DNA of 64,000 nt from a marine group bacterium Sva0996 bin134 (GTDB lineage: Bacteria > Actinomycetota > Acidimicrobiia > Acidimicrobiales > Bin134). The DNA lies in contig MPNQ01000001.1 of the NCBI GenBank assembly GCA_002239105.1, positions 205,318-269,317 of the forward strand, in the 5' to 3' direction. The translations under genes were made by a program, and so were the position numbers. The notes under the pieces are model-generated. The model was given only the letters and a program-made list of their open reading frames with translations, was not told the origin of the DNA and did no database searches. Below are positions 1-10,500 of the stretch, piece after piece; the first letter of the stretch is position 1, and every line of letters starts with the position of its first letter.

Positions 1-147
1 GTCGAGGTACTGGTTGCCTTTGGCATCCCAGACGTAGCAGCCGTCGCCCCGCTCAATGATGCGCATCCGGTCTACCGCGCTGCCGATGCTGCTGAAGTGG
101 CCCCATAGATGGCGGTCGGCCAGCGCGACTAGCTCGTCGTGTTGCAT
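1..147 (-). CDS. Class III (PLP-dependent) aminotransferase, N-terminal fragment
   Basis: Only the first 49 codons lie in the window; the gene runs off the left edge. The fragment reads M-QHDELVALADRHLWGHFS, then a segment ending GCYVWDAKGNQYLD. The HLWxHFS and WDAxGxxYLD patterns are typical of the N-terminus of class III omega-aminotransferases (polyamine/beta-alanine:pyruvate type). It is divergent from an aminobutyraldehyde dehydrogenase and two amine-oxidase-like genes, so transamination of putrescine or a related amine is the natural reading. The catalytic lysine is outside the window. The 171-base gap to the next gene holds AT-rich sequence with CAATATTG-like words and probably both promoters. 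Confidence 0.72.
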   Translation of the reverse strand, partial: MQHDELVALADRHLWGHFSSIGSAVDRMRIIERGDGCYVWDAKGNQYLD

Positions 148-318
148 CGTTGGCGCCCCCTGCTCCGGTAGGTGATTACCGATTTAACACCAATATTGCC
201 ACTAGCGCAACCAAATCGGTTGCAGATATTGATTCGACAACTAGTTTCGGCTCAAACAGGGGCTTGATTGAACGGGTTTCGTGCTGCAATATGTCGAAGA
301 CGACGAGGACGGCGAATC

Positions 319-1740
319 ATGCTGAAAGACAACTATATAAACGGGCAAATGGTGCCGGCGATCGACGGAGCTACTGACACGGTGGTGAACCCGGCGACCG
401 GCGCAGCAATCGGCGAAGTGGCGTCCAGCTCGGCAGCCGATGTGGATGCCGCTGTGAAGGCCGCGGCCGCAGCCTTTCCGGAGTGGTCGGCCAAGACTCC
501 GAGGGAGCGCAGCGAGATCCTCCACAAGGTGGCCGACATCGTGGAGGAGAACGTCGAGGAGCTGTCGCAGCTCGAGTGTGAGAACGTGGGCAAGCCGGTG
601 TCGATAATCGAGTTCGAGATGGACCAGCTATGCGACAACTGGCGGTTCTTTGCGTCTGCGGGGCGCTTTTTGGAGGGCAAAGCGGCCGGCGAGTATCTCG
701 AGGGGTACACCTCGATGGTCCGCCGCGACCCCCTTGGGGTGGTGGGCTCGATTGCCCCCTGGAATTACCCGCTCTTCATGGCGACGTGGAAGCTCGGCCC
801 TCCTCTGGCCGTGGGCAACACGGTGGTGTTGAAGCCCTCTGAGCTCACCCCATACACCACGCTGCGGCTGGCCGAGCTCCTCGATGGCGTGCTTCCCCCG
901 GGGGTATTCAACGTGGTGTGCGGCCGGGGAGAGGCCGCCGGTGTGCCTTTGGTGCAGCACCCCGACGTGGCCATGGTGTCGCTCACCGGTTCGGTGGCCG
1001 CGGGCAAGTCGGTGGCCAAGGAGGCTTCCGATTCGCTCAAGCGCGTGCACCTCGAGTTGGGCGGGAAGGCACCGGTGATCGTGTTCGACGACGCCGATGT
1101 GGAAGCGGTGGTGGCCAATCTGCGGGACAACAGCTTCTACAACACCGGCCAGGACTGCACCGCCCCCTGCCGGGTGATCGCCGGGTCGAGGGTGCATGAC
1201 GATTTCGTGGCCCAGCTCACCGATGCCGCCAAGGCGGTGGTCACCGGCGACCCCACCGACGAGGGCACCGAGATGGGTCCGCTGGTGTCCGATGTGCAGT
1301 TGGGCCGGGTTTCGGGGTTCGTCGACCGGGCAGCTGAGGCCGGCGCCGAGATCACCATCGGTGGTTCCCGGCGCGAAGGAGCCGGCTACTTCTACGAGCC
1401 CTCAGTGGTGGTCGGCGTCGACCAGGCGTCGGAGATCGTTCAGCGGGAGGTGTTCGGGCCGGTCATCAGCGTGCAGTCGGTGCCCGATGAAGAGACCGCG
1501 CTGGCCTGGGCCAACGACTGCGACTTCGGGCTCGCCGCCAGCGTGTGGACCAACGACGTGGGTCGAGCGATGCGCATGGCCAAGGGCCTCCAGTTCGGAA
1601 CGGTTTGGGTGAACGACCACATCCCCATCATCTCGGAGATGCCCCACGGCGGCTTCAAGCAGTCGGGCTACGGCAAAGACATGTCGCTGTATGCGGTCGA
1701 GCACTACACCGAACTCAAACACGTCATGGTGAAACACTGA
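319..1740 (+). CDS. Gamma-aminobutyraldehyde / betaine-aldehyde-type NAD-dependent aldehyde dehydrogenase
   Basis: A 473-residue aldehyde dehydrogenase of normal family length, predicted to oxidise an aminoaldehyde (for example 4-aminobutanal to GABA) with NAD in the cytoplasm. Visible landmarks are the cofactor-binding stretch GNTVVLKPSELTP (about 167-179), the SLTGSVAAGK turn, the general base E246 in HLELGGK and the nucleophile C280 in NTGQDCTAPC. The C-terminus EHYTELKHVMVKH closely resembles the YdcW/PatD aminobutyraldehyde dehydrogenase group. I chose ATG 319 over an upstream start at 268 because homology begins there. The next gene overlaps the stop codon, so the three genes form one amine-catabolic operon. 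The exact aldehyde substrate is inferred. Confidence 0.85.
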   Translation: MLKDNYINGQMVPAIDGATDTVVNPATGAAIGEVASSSAADVDAAVKAAAAAFPEWSAKTPRERSEILHKVADIVEENVEELSQLECENVGKPVSIIEFEMDQLCDNWRFFASAGRFLEGKAAGEYLEGYTSMVRRDPLGVVGSIAPWNYPLFMATWKLGPPLAVGNTVVLKPSELTPYTTLRLAELLDGVLPPGVFNVVCGRGEAAGVPLVQHPDVAMVSLTGSVAAGKSVAKEASDSLKRVHLELGGKAPVIVFDDADVEAVVANLRDNSFYNTGQDCTAPCRVIAGSRVHDDFVAQLTDAAKAVVTGDPTDEGTEMGPLVSDVQLGRVSGFVDRAAEAGAEITIGGSRREGAGYFYEPSVVVGVDQASEIVQREVFGPVISVQSVPDEETALAWANDCDFGLAASVWTNDVGRAMRMAKGLQFGTVWVNDHIPIISEMPHGGFKQSGYGKDMSLYAVEHYTELKHVMVKH

Positions 1741-3143
1741 GCGACCAGTCTTGGGCCGCAAAAGCCCTGGCCGCGGCGCGCCCCGCGGTGTTCTGGTCGG
1801 ATCGCGACGATGCCCCGGCTGCGGCTCCGGAACTGGCGGGAACATTGGAAGCCGACTTGGCCGTCGTGGGCGGCGGGTTTACCGGTCTCTGGGCCGCGCT
1901 CCAGGCCTTGGAGGACCAACCCGGTATACGAGTGGCGGTGCTGGAAGCCGAGCAGTGCGGGTTTGGGGCCAGCTCCCGTAACGGCGGCTTTTGCGACTCG
2001 TCGCTGACCCATGGACTGGCCAATGGGCTGAGCCATTGGCCCGACGACATCGAGACCCTGGTTCGGTTCGGCCGGGAGAACTTTGCCGGGTTGGCCGCCA
2101 GCCTGGAGCAGCATGGCATCGACGCCGACTTCCGGCTCTGCCCCGAGATCGGCGTGGCCACCGAGCCCTGGCATCTGGAGGGGCTGGCAGAGGAAATCGA
2201 GGTGTATCGGGCCTTCGGGGAAGACGTCGACCTGCTTGATGCCGACCAGATGCGGGCTCGAGTCCATTCGCCCACTTACCTCGGCGGGATGATCCGCCGC
2301 AACGATGTGGCCTTGGTCGATCCGGCTCGGCTGGTGTGGGGATTGCGATTGGCCATTGAGGGTCTGGGAGGTGGCGTCTTCGACCGCAGCCCGGTCCTGT
2401 CGGTCAACCGTGTGGGCAGCCGACTGGCAATCAGAACTCCAAACGGCAGGGTGTTGGCCGACCGGGCGGTAATGGCCACCAACGCCTATCCCGGTCCGGT
2501 GAGGCGCCCCCGCCGCTACACCATCCCGGTCTACGACCACGTGCTGATGACCGAGCCTCTGACAGCCGAGCAGATGGCCTCGGTGGGATGGTCCGACCGG
2601 GAAGGGTTGGGGGACGTGTCGAACCTGTTCCACTACTACCGGCTGTCGGCTGACAACCGGATCCTATGGGGCGGCTACGACGCCACCTACCACTTCAACA
2701 ACAGTGTGGGTGATCGCCACGATCAGAGCGAGACGACGCATCTGCGGTTGGCCGAGCATTTCTTCCAGACGTTTCCCCAGCTTGAGGGGCTGTCGTTCAG
2801 CCATCGCTGGGGTGGCCCCATCGGCACCACCACCCGTTTCACCGCCACCTGGGGCACCGCGTGCCACGGCCGCCTGGCGTGGGTGGCGGGCTATACCGGC
2901 CTCGGGGTGGGCGCCAGCCGATTCGGAGCCCGGGTGGCGCTAGATCTTGTGTATGGCCAATCCACCGAGCGGACCGAGCTCAAGATGGTGCGCAAACCCC
3001 CGGTTCCCTTCCCCCCGGAGCCGGCCCGTTGGGCCAGCGTCCAACTCACCCGCAGGGCCCTCCAGCGGTCGGACCGTCGGGGTGGGAAGCGGGGACCGTG
3101 GCTGAGCCTGCTCGATCGATTCGGCGTGGGGTTTGACTCGTGA
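1737..3143 (+). CDS. FAD-dependent amine oxidoreductase, DAO family (PuuB-like)
   Basis: About 468 residues. The N-terminal Rossmann motif DLAVVGGGFTGLW binds FAD, and ASSRNGGFCDSS follows as in gamma-glutamylputrescine oxidase and related DAO-family enzymes. It probably oxidises an amine to the aldehyde handled by the upstream dehydrogenase. The start is unusual: no ATG, GTG or TTG lies in frame close to where homology begins, and the best candidate is a CTG at 1737 that overlaps the upstream TGA as CTGA. The product would then begin MSDQSW, resembling the MSDRYR start of the next paralogue. An upstream in-frame start near 1545 would require reading through a region that codes for the dehydrogenase in another frame. 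It ends in a GTGA overlap with the next gene. Confidence 0.8.
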   Translation: MSDQSWAAKALAAARPAVFWSDRDDAPAAAPELAGTLEADLAVVGGGFTGLWAALQALEDQPGIRVAVLEAEQCGFGASSRNGGFCDSSLTHGLANGLSHWPDDIETLVRFGRENFAGLAASLEQHGIDADFRLCPEIGVATEPWHLEGLAEEIEVYRAFGEDVDLLDADQMRARVHSPTYLGGMIRRNDVALVDPARLVWGLRLAIEGLGGGVFDRSPVLSVNRVGSRLAIRTPNGRVLADRAVMATNAYPGPVRRPRRYTIPVYDHVLMTEPLTAEQMASVGWSDREGLGDVSNLFHYYRLSADNRILWGGYDATYHFNNSVGDRHDQSETTHLRLAEHFFQTFPQLEGLSFSHRWGGPIGTTTRFTATWGTACHGRLAWVAGYTGLGVGASRFGARVALDLVYGQSTERTELKMVRKPPVPFPPEPARWASVQLTRRALQRSDRRGGKRGPWLSLLDRFGVGFDS

Positions 3144-4519
3144 GCGACCGCTACCGCGACCGGTCGTTTTGGCATGACTCCTGCCCTGATTCGCTTGAGC
3201 CCCGTCCGGCGCTGGGAGGTGATGCGGACACCGATGTCGCCATCGTGGGCGGCGGTTACACCGGGCTGTGGACCGCCTACTACTTGCTGTCGATCGACCC
3301 GACGATCCGGGTGATGGTCATCGAGCGCGACATCGTCGGCTTTGGTGCGTCGGGCCGCAACGGCGGCTGGTGTGTGGGGGAGATGGCGGCCGGTCCCAAG
3401 CGGCACGAGGCAGTTGGCGGCAACGATGGCGCCCGCCGGCTGCTCCATGCCTTGCAAGATTCGGTCGATGAGGTGGGCCGGGTGGCCGAGGGCGAGGAGA
3501 TCGACTGCCACTACGCCAAAGGCGGCGCGATCCGCCTGGCTCGGAACCGGGCTCACTTGACCCGCCAACGCGAGCAGGTCGATCTGTTTCAAAGCGCCTA
3601 CGGGTTGACCGATGGCGACATGCGCATGCTCGGTGCTGATGAGGCCGGCACCCACTTGGCCGCCACCGGGGTGGTGGGCGGCATGTTCTTCGCCCACACC
3701 GCGGCCCTCCATCCGGCCCGACTGGTTCGAGGGCTTGGCGATGCTGTTGAGCGCCTGGGGGGCAAGATTGTCGAGGGCACAGCCGCAACTGCCATTCAAC
3801 CCGGCCGGGTCACCACTGACCGGGGAGAAATCAAGGCCGAAGTGGTGGTACGAGCCCTTGAGGGTTACACCGGCACGCTGGAGGGAAACCGCCGGTCTCT
3901 GGCCCCGCTGTATTCGCTGATGGTGGCGACAGAGCCCATCGACGATGCGCTCTGGGAAGACATCGGGCTGAGCCAACGGCAGACGTTCACCGATGACCGG
4001 TTCATGGTCATCTACGGACAGCGGACTACTGACGGAAGGATCGCATTCGGAGGACGGGGGGCGCCCTACAACTTCGGCTCCAAGATCGCCAGCTCGGTGG
4101 AGCAGAGGTCGCGCACCCACGACAAGATCATCAAAACGTTGGTCGAGCTGTTGCCCATGCTCTCTGAGGTGGCCATCACCCACCGGTGGGGCGGCGTGCT
4201 CGGCGTCCCCCGTGACTGGTTCCCGTCGGTGGGATTCGACCGGGAAAGCGGTATGGCCTGGGGCGGAGGCTACGTCGGCGAGGGAGTAGCTCCCGCCAAC
4301 CTGGCCGGGCGGACCATCGCCGAACTGATCACCGAGACCGACTCGCCCCGCATCGACCTCCCCTGGGTAGGACACCAGTCCCGGCGATGGGAGCCCGAAC
4401 CCCTGCGGTGGCTGGGCATCAACGGGGCGCTGAGGATCATGGGCATTGCCGACCGATCAGAGGCGATAACCGGAAGGAAGTCGCGGCTCGCCCGGATGAT
4501 GCAGCGGGTGCTCAGCTGA
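3140..4519 (+). CDS. FAD-dependent amine oxidoreductase, DAO family (second copy)
   Basis: A 459-residue paralogue of the preceding oxidase, starting with GTG inside the GTGA overlap. The FAD motif is DVAIVGGGYTGLWTAYYLL and the ASGRNGGWCVGEMA segment is the PuuB-like substrate-side motif. The C-terminal HRWGGVLGVPRDWFPSVG and the following GGGYVGEGVAPANLAGRT stretch are the FAD-contacting end of the DAO fold. Two different oxidases in one operon suggest either two substrates or a heteromer. No glutamate-putrescine ligase (PuuA) is seen in the window, so a direct amine substrate is also possible. Confidence 0.82.
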   Translation: MSDRYRDRSFWHDSCPDSLEPRPALGGDADTDVAIVGGGYTGLWTAYYLLSIDPTIRVMVIERDIVGFGASGRNGGWCVGEMAAGPKRHEAVGGNDGARRLLHALQDSVDEVGRVAEGEEIDCHYAKGGAIRLARNRAHLTRQREQVDLFQSAYGLTDGDMRMLGADEAGTHLAATGVVGGMFFAHTAALHPARLVRGLGDAVERLGGKIVEGTAATAIQPGRVTTDRGEIKAEVVVRALEGYTGTLEGNRRSLAPLYSLMVATEPIDDALWEDIGLSQRQTFTDDRFMVIYGQRTTDGRIAFGGRGAPYNFGSKIASSVEQRSRTHDKIIKTLVELLPMLSEVAITHRWGGVLGVPRDWFPSVGFDRESGMAWGGGYVGEGVAPANLAGRTIAELITETDSPRIDLPWVGHQSRRWEPEPLRWLGINGALRIMGIADRSEAITGRKSRLARMMQRVLS

Positions 4520-4526
4520 GAGGCGG

Positions 4527-5951
4527 CTAGGCCACTCCCAGGCGGGCCAATTCGAACGTTTCGGCGGCAATGGCCAGGATCTCGCTGCGGTCAATGGCCA
4601 AGATGTAGCCGCCCGCGATGGTCTGGTCGAGCGATTCTGTGAACGCCGCTAGGTAATCGTCGCCGCCCCCGGGATAGAGCCGGTCGATTGTCCCGGTCTC
4701 CAGTGGCGCAGTGGTGCCGAACAGGAAGGCAAAACCGTCGCCTTCTTGCCCTTCTCCAGACAGCATCCGAAGGGGAGTGTCGACCCATGGATTGCGGATC
4801 CCGCCTCGGGCGTTGCCCAGATCGTCGCGCTCGCAGGTGATGCCATCATCGCCCAGTTGCAAACGGGGGGCGATGGGGGGCGGCTCCCCGCCTCCGGCCC
4901 AGCGGTCGAGGTGCTCAAGGGCGGCTTGGGCCACGTAGTGCTGATGAGGAGCGGAGTTGATGGGCCTGTCCACGGTCATGATCACCAGGTCGGTGATCGG
5001 CTCGAGCATTCGGGCCAATTCCGAGGGTTCAAGTTGGCCGCCATCGGCTCGCGAAGCCACTAGCAGGTAAGTGTCGGCATGTGCGGCCCCGGGCAGTTCC
5101 CACACCCGGATGTTCTCGCTGTCGGGCTGCTCGATTGCCTCGTTGCGCAGCACGGTCACGTCGGTCTCGCTGCTCAACAGCAGAACCGGCACCCGAGCGT
5201 CAGCGCGGATCTGCTCGGGGCAGTGGGCCATGGCGTCGTATCGCTCGTTGAGCACCCGGGGGCCGAAGGTGCCGTTCAGCTCGGTCCGAACTCCGGGTCG
5301 CCCGTGCAGGAAGTAGCCGTCGAAGGTCTGAACCAGCGGATCGATGGCATTTACATAGGTGGCCAAAAACGCCGCCGACTGCGACTCGCCCACTGCCAAT
5401 AGCCTCTGGGGATTCAGATCGCCGATCAGCGGGGAACCGCCTTGGCGAAGAGCTTTGGCTACCTGGGTGAAGATGTCGTAGCTGAATGCGTCGCCGGGAT
5501 GGGACAGGTGCCCGTAGCGCTGCGGTTTGTACAACTTGAGATGGAGGCCCTCGGCCAAGCCGCCCCCGTCGATACCGGCCCTTTGGGCCGATACACCTAC
5601 CCAGGCGTCGCCCCTGCGGATGATGTGGCGGTGCATGTAGTCCCAGTCGGGGGAGCCGTCGATGCCTGCTGACACGTTCAGCCACTCGACCACCACCGTG
5701 CCGCTGAAATCGACTGCTGCTGCTGGTCGTCGTACCAGCAGCCGGGTGATGAACGGCGCAGACTCGTTCGGCTCGGCGGTAATCTGCCCGCTCCGCGGAA
5801 GCTCTCCAATTGCCCGGTACGACTGGGCCTGGCCGCGGGCTTCGAACTCGGCTTCCAAGTAGCCCAGCTCGTCGAGGCCATAGTTACGAGGGATCAAGGC
5901 CGGCGGGGTGCCGGGAAGCTCTTCGATTGCAACTGAGGTTGGCGTGGTCAT
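4527..5951 (-). CDS. Alpha/beta-hydrolase-domain protein (Abhydrolase_10-like)
   Basis: About 474 residues starting MTTPTSVAIEELPG. The nucleophile elbow is RLLAVGESQSAAFLATYV, with serine in GESQS, followed by long hydrolase-like strands; LPGAAHADTYL near residue 330 is a candidate catalytic-histidine segment. The layout fits the large alpha/beta hydrolase family often found with steroid or terpenoid catabolic genes; its substrate cannot be told from sequence. The longer in-frame ORF to 6230 was rejected because it overlaps the SDR gene and lacks homology. The start lies 16 bases after the SDR stop, so it is the last gene of a three-gene minus-strand group. Confidence 0.7.
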   Translation of the reverse strand: MTTPTSVAIEELPGTPPALIPRNYGLDELGYLEAEFEARGQAQSYRAIGELPRSGQITAEPNESAPFITRLLVRRPAAAVDFSGTVVVEWLNVSAGIDGSPDWDYMHRHIIRRGDAWVGVSAQRAGIDGGGLAEGLHLKLYKPQRYGHLSHPGDAFSYDIFTQVAKALRQGGSPLIGDLNPQRLLAVGESQSAAFLATYVNAIDPLVQTFDGYFLHGRPGVRTELNGTFGPRVLNERYDAMAHCPEQIRADARVPVLLLSSETDVTVLRNEAIEQPDSENIRVWELPGAAHADTYLLVASRADGGQLEPSELARMLEPITDLVIMTVDRPINSAPHQHYVAQAALEHLDRWAGGGEPPPIAPRLQLGDDGITCERDDLGNARGGIRNPWVDTPLRMLSGEGQEGDGFAFLFGTTAPLETGTIDRLYPGGGDDYLAAFTESLDQTIAGGYILAIDRSEILAIAAETFELARLGVA

Positions 5952-5967
5952 TGGGGAGTGCTCGGGG

Positions 5968-6747
5968 CTACTGCTGCTCGACGTCGGCGGAGAACTCGTT
6001 GGCCACCTCGGGTTCAGGTGATCGCAATAGAAGCGACTCGATTCCGAACGTGGGGGCGGCGAATAAGGCGGCCATGAAGGAGACCAATCCATGAGCAACC
6101 TCGTCGCCTTGCATGATCCCAGTGCGGAATCCCTGGCGCTGCCAGTGGGGTATGGCGGCTTCGAAGGCTTCGGGAGTGAACGAGTTGGCGAATTCGGTGG
6201 GCATGGTGGGCCCCAAGATGACGGTGACAAACCGGCGGTTGCCCAGCATCTCGGTGCGCCATCCGTCCATGGTCGCTTCCAGGGCTCGCTTGGAGGCGGC
6301 GTAGGGGACCAGCGAGTGGCGGGGCATCGAGGAGGAGTCTGAGGACACTGCGGCCACTACCGAGTCCTCGCTGAGATGGGGGAGGGCGGCCTTGATGATC
6401 AGGTTCGGTCCAAACGTGTTGACTCCGAAGACCGCTTGCCAGTCCTCTTGGGTCAGCTCGGCCATCGGCGCCATAGGAGACATGCCCGAGGTGTAGACGA
6501 TGCCGTCGAGGCCACCGAGCACTTCGGCGGCCTCGGCCACCCCGTGTTCGATGCTTAAGGGGTCGAGGGTGTCGATGACCACGACGTGGCCGCCTTCGGC
6601 CTCTTCCACTGCGGCCTCCAGCACGTCGCGCCGTCGGGCGGCAAACGCTACGTGGGCACCGAGGCGCTGAAGCGCGATGGCGGTTGCCCGACCTAGACCT
6701 GATGAGGCCCCTACCACCAGGACTCTGCGCTCACTCAGTGCTTCCAT
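5968..6747 (-). CDS. Short-chain dehydrogenase/reductase
   Basis: About 259 residues with the classical SDR cofactor motif VGASSGLGRA near the N-terminus, an acidic/basic AARR after beta-2 suggesting NADP preference, and the catalytic YAASK pair preceded by a serine-rich strand (AAVSSDSSSM). I chose ATG 6747 (MEALSERR) because GGAGGGGGAGCAG stands directly upstream as ribosome-binding site; a start at 6762 would sit inside that sequence. It overlaps the upstream SRPBCC gene by 17 bases. The substrate is unknown. Confidence 0.82.
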   Translation of the reverse strand: MEALSERRVLVVGASSGLGRATAIALQRLGAHVAFAARRRDVLEAAVEEAEGGHVVVIDTLDPLSIEHGVAEAAEVLGGLDGIVYTSGMSPMAPMAELTQEDWQAVFGVNTFGPNLIIKAALPHLSEDSVVAAVSSDSSSMPRHSLVPYAASKRALEATMDGWRTEMLGNRRFVTVILGPTMPTEFANSFTPEAFEAAIPHWQRQGFRTGIMQGDEVAHGLVSFMAALFAAPTFGIESLLLRSPEPEVANEFSADVEQQ

Positions 6748-7528
6748 CTGCTCCCCCTCCAAGGGCCTCGGCTAGCCAATTCTGCCAGAGGGGTCCGTCC
6801 CGCTCGGCGGCCTCGGCCCCGCCGGCCCCGTAAAGGTACAGCCACACCGACGCCCCGGCGTGTTCGCCGTAGGACTCCACGGTAATGAATGCGGTGCCCG
6901 GCGCAGGCTGGTCGAGCAACAGAGCAATTCTCCACGTTGCGGCATCCACCACCGTCCCGGCCAGCGGGGGAGCTTTAGGGGCGTTGACGTCGATCCGCTC
7001 GCCTGTGGCCGGAGCAGCCTGGATCCCCAGCGCGTCGGTGAGCACAGCCCAGGCCTCATCCCGGGAACCGGCCCACATCCCCACGGGCAGCACCGACGCT
7101 GCGGTCTGACCGGCAAAGTGCTCCATGTGCAGCTTGAGATTGAACAGGAACAACCCCCAGCCCTCCACCATCCCGTCGTACTGGGCGTCCCACTCGCCGC
7201 CCTGGCCGAACCCGGTATTCACCAGCCGAACCACGCACCGGTCGTCCCCCCGAGGCTCCACCGTCCACTCGAACGCCAGTCCCTCCACCCCCTCGCCGCC
7301 GTCGAAGCAAACCCGCCGAGGCGGCTCCCACACCGCTACCCGCCCCGGAATCTGCATATCCGGCCCCGGCCCAAACGAGGCCATGGCCGATCCCCCTGCG
7401 CGCTCCTCCACAGTGTGGGGCACATACCAAGAGGAAATCCCCGGTCCCGTAGCCACCGCCCGCCACACCTCCTCCGGCGTCCCGGGAACCACTACATCCA
7501 GCTCAATCGAGCGCCGCTCTTCAGCCAT
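6731..7528 (-). CDS. SRPBCC-family (AHSA1/START-like) protein
   Basis: About 265 residues. The N-terminal part (RRSIELDVVVPGTPEEVWRA, then GPGISSWYVPHTVEE) is the signature of activator-of-Hsp90-like START/SRPBCC proteins, which bind hydrophobic ligands in a helix-grip fold. A second, less conserved half follows from about residue 150, so this may be a tandem or extended member. I favour the start at MAEERRS (7528) by comparison with the usual beginning of the family; an in-frame ATG at 7540 cannot be excluded and neither has a clear ribosome-binding site. The gene starts only about 50 bases after the helicase stop, so it may be co-transcribed with the module upstream. Confidence 0.68.
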   Translation of the reverse strand: MAEERRSIELDVVVPGTPEEVWRAVATGPGISSWYVPHTVEERAGGSAMASFGPGPDMQIPGRVAVWEPPRRVCFDGGEGVEGLAFEWTVEPRGDDRCVVRLVNTGFGQGGEWDAQYDGMVEGWGLFLFNLKLHMEHFAGQTAASVLPVGMWAGSRDEAWAVLTDALGIQAAPATGERIDVNAPKAPPLAGTVVDAATWRIALLLDQPAPGTAFITVESYGEHAGASVWLYLYGAGGAEAAERDGPLWQNWLAEALGGGADGSTE

Positions 7529-7578
7529 GGCCCAAACCATAGAAGCAGTAAGCAGCCAAAGGTGACCTGCTAGGTCTT

Positions 7579-10500
7579 TCAGGCAATTGCCCCTGAGTTT
7601 GGTGGCGACAGGTCGATGCGAAGTCTTGAGGCGAGCATCAGCAGGTCCGCGTCGGAACGGTCGGCTCCAAGGAACTCGACCAACTCTTCTTGTCGGGGTT
7701 GGCCAAACGCGAGGCGGTACGCGGCTAGCGTTTTGCGCAACTGAGGCAGGGCCGCTGCGTCGCGGCTGAAGGGCATGACTGGCACATGGCGTTCGATCTT
7801 CGCCGGTCCCTGGTGGAACACCCAGTACGGCACCATCTCACCATCGGCAGCCGGACTCTTCGACACTGCCAAGGCGAAGAGCTCGCTCCAAGGATCCACA
7901 CCTGTGGCTAGTTTGTTGGCAACCAAGTCCTGACCCAGGCTCACGGCTATGTTCCGCCGTACGGCATGGCCCTTGTACCTGTGAACGCGCCCTTCGCGCT
8001 GCTCCAAGTCAACAGGGTTAGAAGGAAGATTCCAGTGAACGACGGCGTGACACCAGAGATGAAAGTCCAGCCCCTCTTGCCCGACCGAAGTAGAGGTGAG
8101 AACAAAGGGCCAAAATGGGGAGTTGAACGCTTTGGAGACAGACTCGACCCGGGCCTCGCCGCCCCCGTCAAGTGCCTGGTTGCCGAAGGCGACAGCGAAG
8201 CGAGTACGCATCCGGTGTTCTTCCAACTCAACGTCGTGGCCGTTCTCTTTCCGGCTGGGGATGTCCACTCGGTATGAAGAAGTGCGAAGTTCTAGGGCTT
8301 CAGCGACTGCGAGCGCTATGTCGGCGGCTGCTGCTACACATTGGTCGTCGTCTCCCAAACTCAAATAGCCGAGCCAGTCCCGAAGCACATGAGCATGCTC
8401 GTCGAGGACGGCTTGAAGGTTGCCGTCAATCGAGTGTCGGACGACATCGCGCCAGTAGCGGCTTCTACTGTCGGCAGTGTCTGATTCATCTAAGTTCCCG
8501 CTGATGATGGCTGTGACTTCCGGTGCGTTGAAGAAGCTCCTGAACGCAGCACCGACCCTTGCAGCGTTCAACAAGGTCTGGTCGTGAGAGATCGGGAGAC
8601 CAGCGACCGAACTGATCATCCGCGACGCGCATTGTGCAGGTCCGCCGATCGCGAGTTCAGCGAGCACTTCGATGAGGTCATCAGGAGGGCGTCCGAGAAC
8701 CTCAGGTCCATGCATGACCATCGACTTTGCTTCTTCAAGGTGTGCGCGGAGTCCGTCCCCGGGTAGATCGCCTTCCCAGTGGTCGGCGCGGCCACGGGCG
8801 AGCAATCGATGAGTTGCCGACGGATAGTGCTCCTTGTCGAGCAGCAAGGGCGCGGCCCAGTACCACCTTTGGTCAACGACGCCGTCCGTGGGCGCAAATC
8901 GACGAAGCGGTTCGAGAGCTCCTTCCACCTGAGATGCAACATTGGCAAGTACGTCTGAGAGTTGGCGGCGTTCCACCTGTGCCTGCGGCCGGGGGTCGCC
9001 GAGCTCAGCGAGGCTCGGACTCGGCCAGATGAGGAGAAACGAAGTCATCGCCGCGGCTCGGCGGGCACCAGATGACTCTCCTGGCCTGGCTTCACCGGTT
9101 GAGCGCTCGCTGGTACGAAAGGCAAGGCGCTGGCCGCCACGTCTCCGGTAGTCAGCCGTGTAGCCATGGCTGCGTCCGGCGAAGGCGCGGCGTTCGGCCT
9201 CGAAACTGACCAGCGACGAGACGACCTTTGGCACGACAGCCCAGCCTGAGAAGATCAGCCGCTTCGTGAAGCTGGCAGTTTCCGGTGCCTCGTACACCGA
9301 TCCGGTTTCGTAGTACCGCATCGAGGGGGGTATCCAGAGCAGCTCGAAGGCGCGGTGGCGCTCCAGATCATCGAGTAGCCAACGAAGTCGCCCGTTCTGG
9401 GGGTCAATGCGCTTATATGCCTCGACGTTGTCCCATCTCAGCAGGCCAGGGCCAGGATCGAGCTCTCCGCTGTCGGCGAACCGTCCGTCCGCTGAGGCCT
9501 GCATGACGGCCTCCTTCAGCTTGTACCGCTCCATGAAGTTGACGAGATATGGCCCGGACTTCCAGTACTCCGTGGGTTCGTGGTGGTCCACGGTCTCGGC
9601 GAGGTCGCCGAAGCGCAGATAGGCGCGAAGGTCATCGGGTTTCACCGGCACTTGGGTGTCCGGCTCTTTGAGCATTCCGTCTCGGTTTGGCGTGGCCGCC
9701 AATCGCTCTGTTCGTGCCATCACGCCGCGCAACTCGGCCCCGATGTCGCCGCAGATCACCTCAGCGTTGCCGAGCGACTCGGCTGAGGTGAGCGCCGACC
9801 GGAGCGCACTGAAACGATTCCGCAGCCGATCGATTTTCGCTGGGTCCTGAAACAGGAATGAACAGGTGTCGAGGAAGTCCGCGTAGTGATCGCCTTCGAC
9901 CTCGTCGGCAGTCGTGTACATGCGATATGGGGTTGCGGAGAGCAGCAGCGTTCGGGTGGGGCGGCCTGTCTCGGGGTCCTTGTGATCGAACAGCCGGTGG
10001 GCTAACTCGGTAGCGAAGTTTGCGGGATCAGGCTTGAGCAGGTCCTTGAAGCGTTGGAATTCGTCCAGCACCACGAGATCCGGCTGGAGCGCGGCGATGC
10101 CAACGATCGCCATGATGCGGCGCACCTCCCCGATCAGTTCCTTACGGTGCTCCTGCAAGTCGTCAGGAAACGTCCGCTTCCACGCCAGCCCGTCGACAAG
10201 TTCGTCAAACAGCTCCCGAAGGGTCGGTCGGCCGTCGTGTCTTCGTGACTTGTCGACGTCAGTGAGCACTTCGCCGAAATCCCCAAGTGAACCTTTGATT
10301 GTCGACCGGTACTGCCGCTCCTCCCAACGCAGGCGCCCATCGGGGCCACCGGCGGTAATGCCTTCCCAGAAAATTCGCCGAGCGGGGGCCGTCATGGCGC
10401 TCGCACCCCAAAGGGCGCGCAGGAACGTGTACGCCAGACAGCGCTCGTTGAACCTGCCAGTACTGCGACCGAACTTGAGGGATGTTCCGGGCGTGATCGC

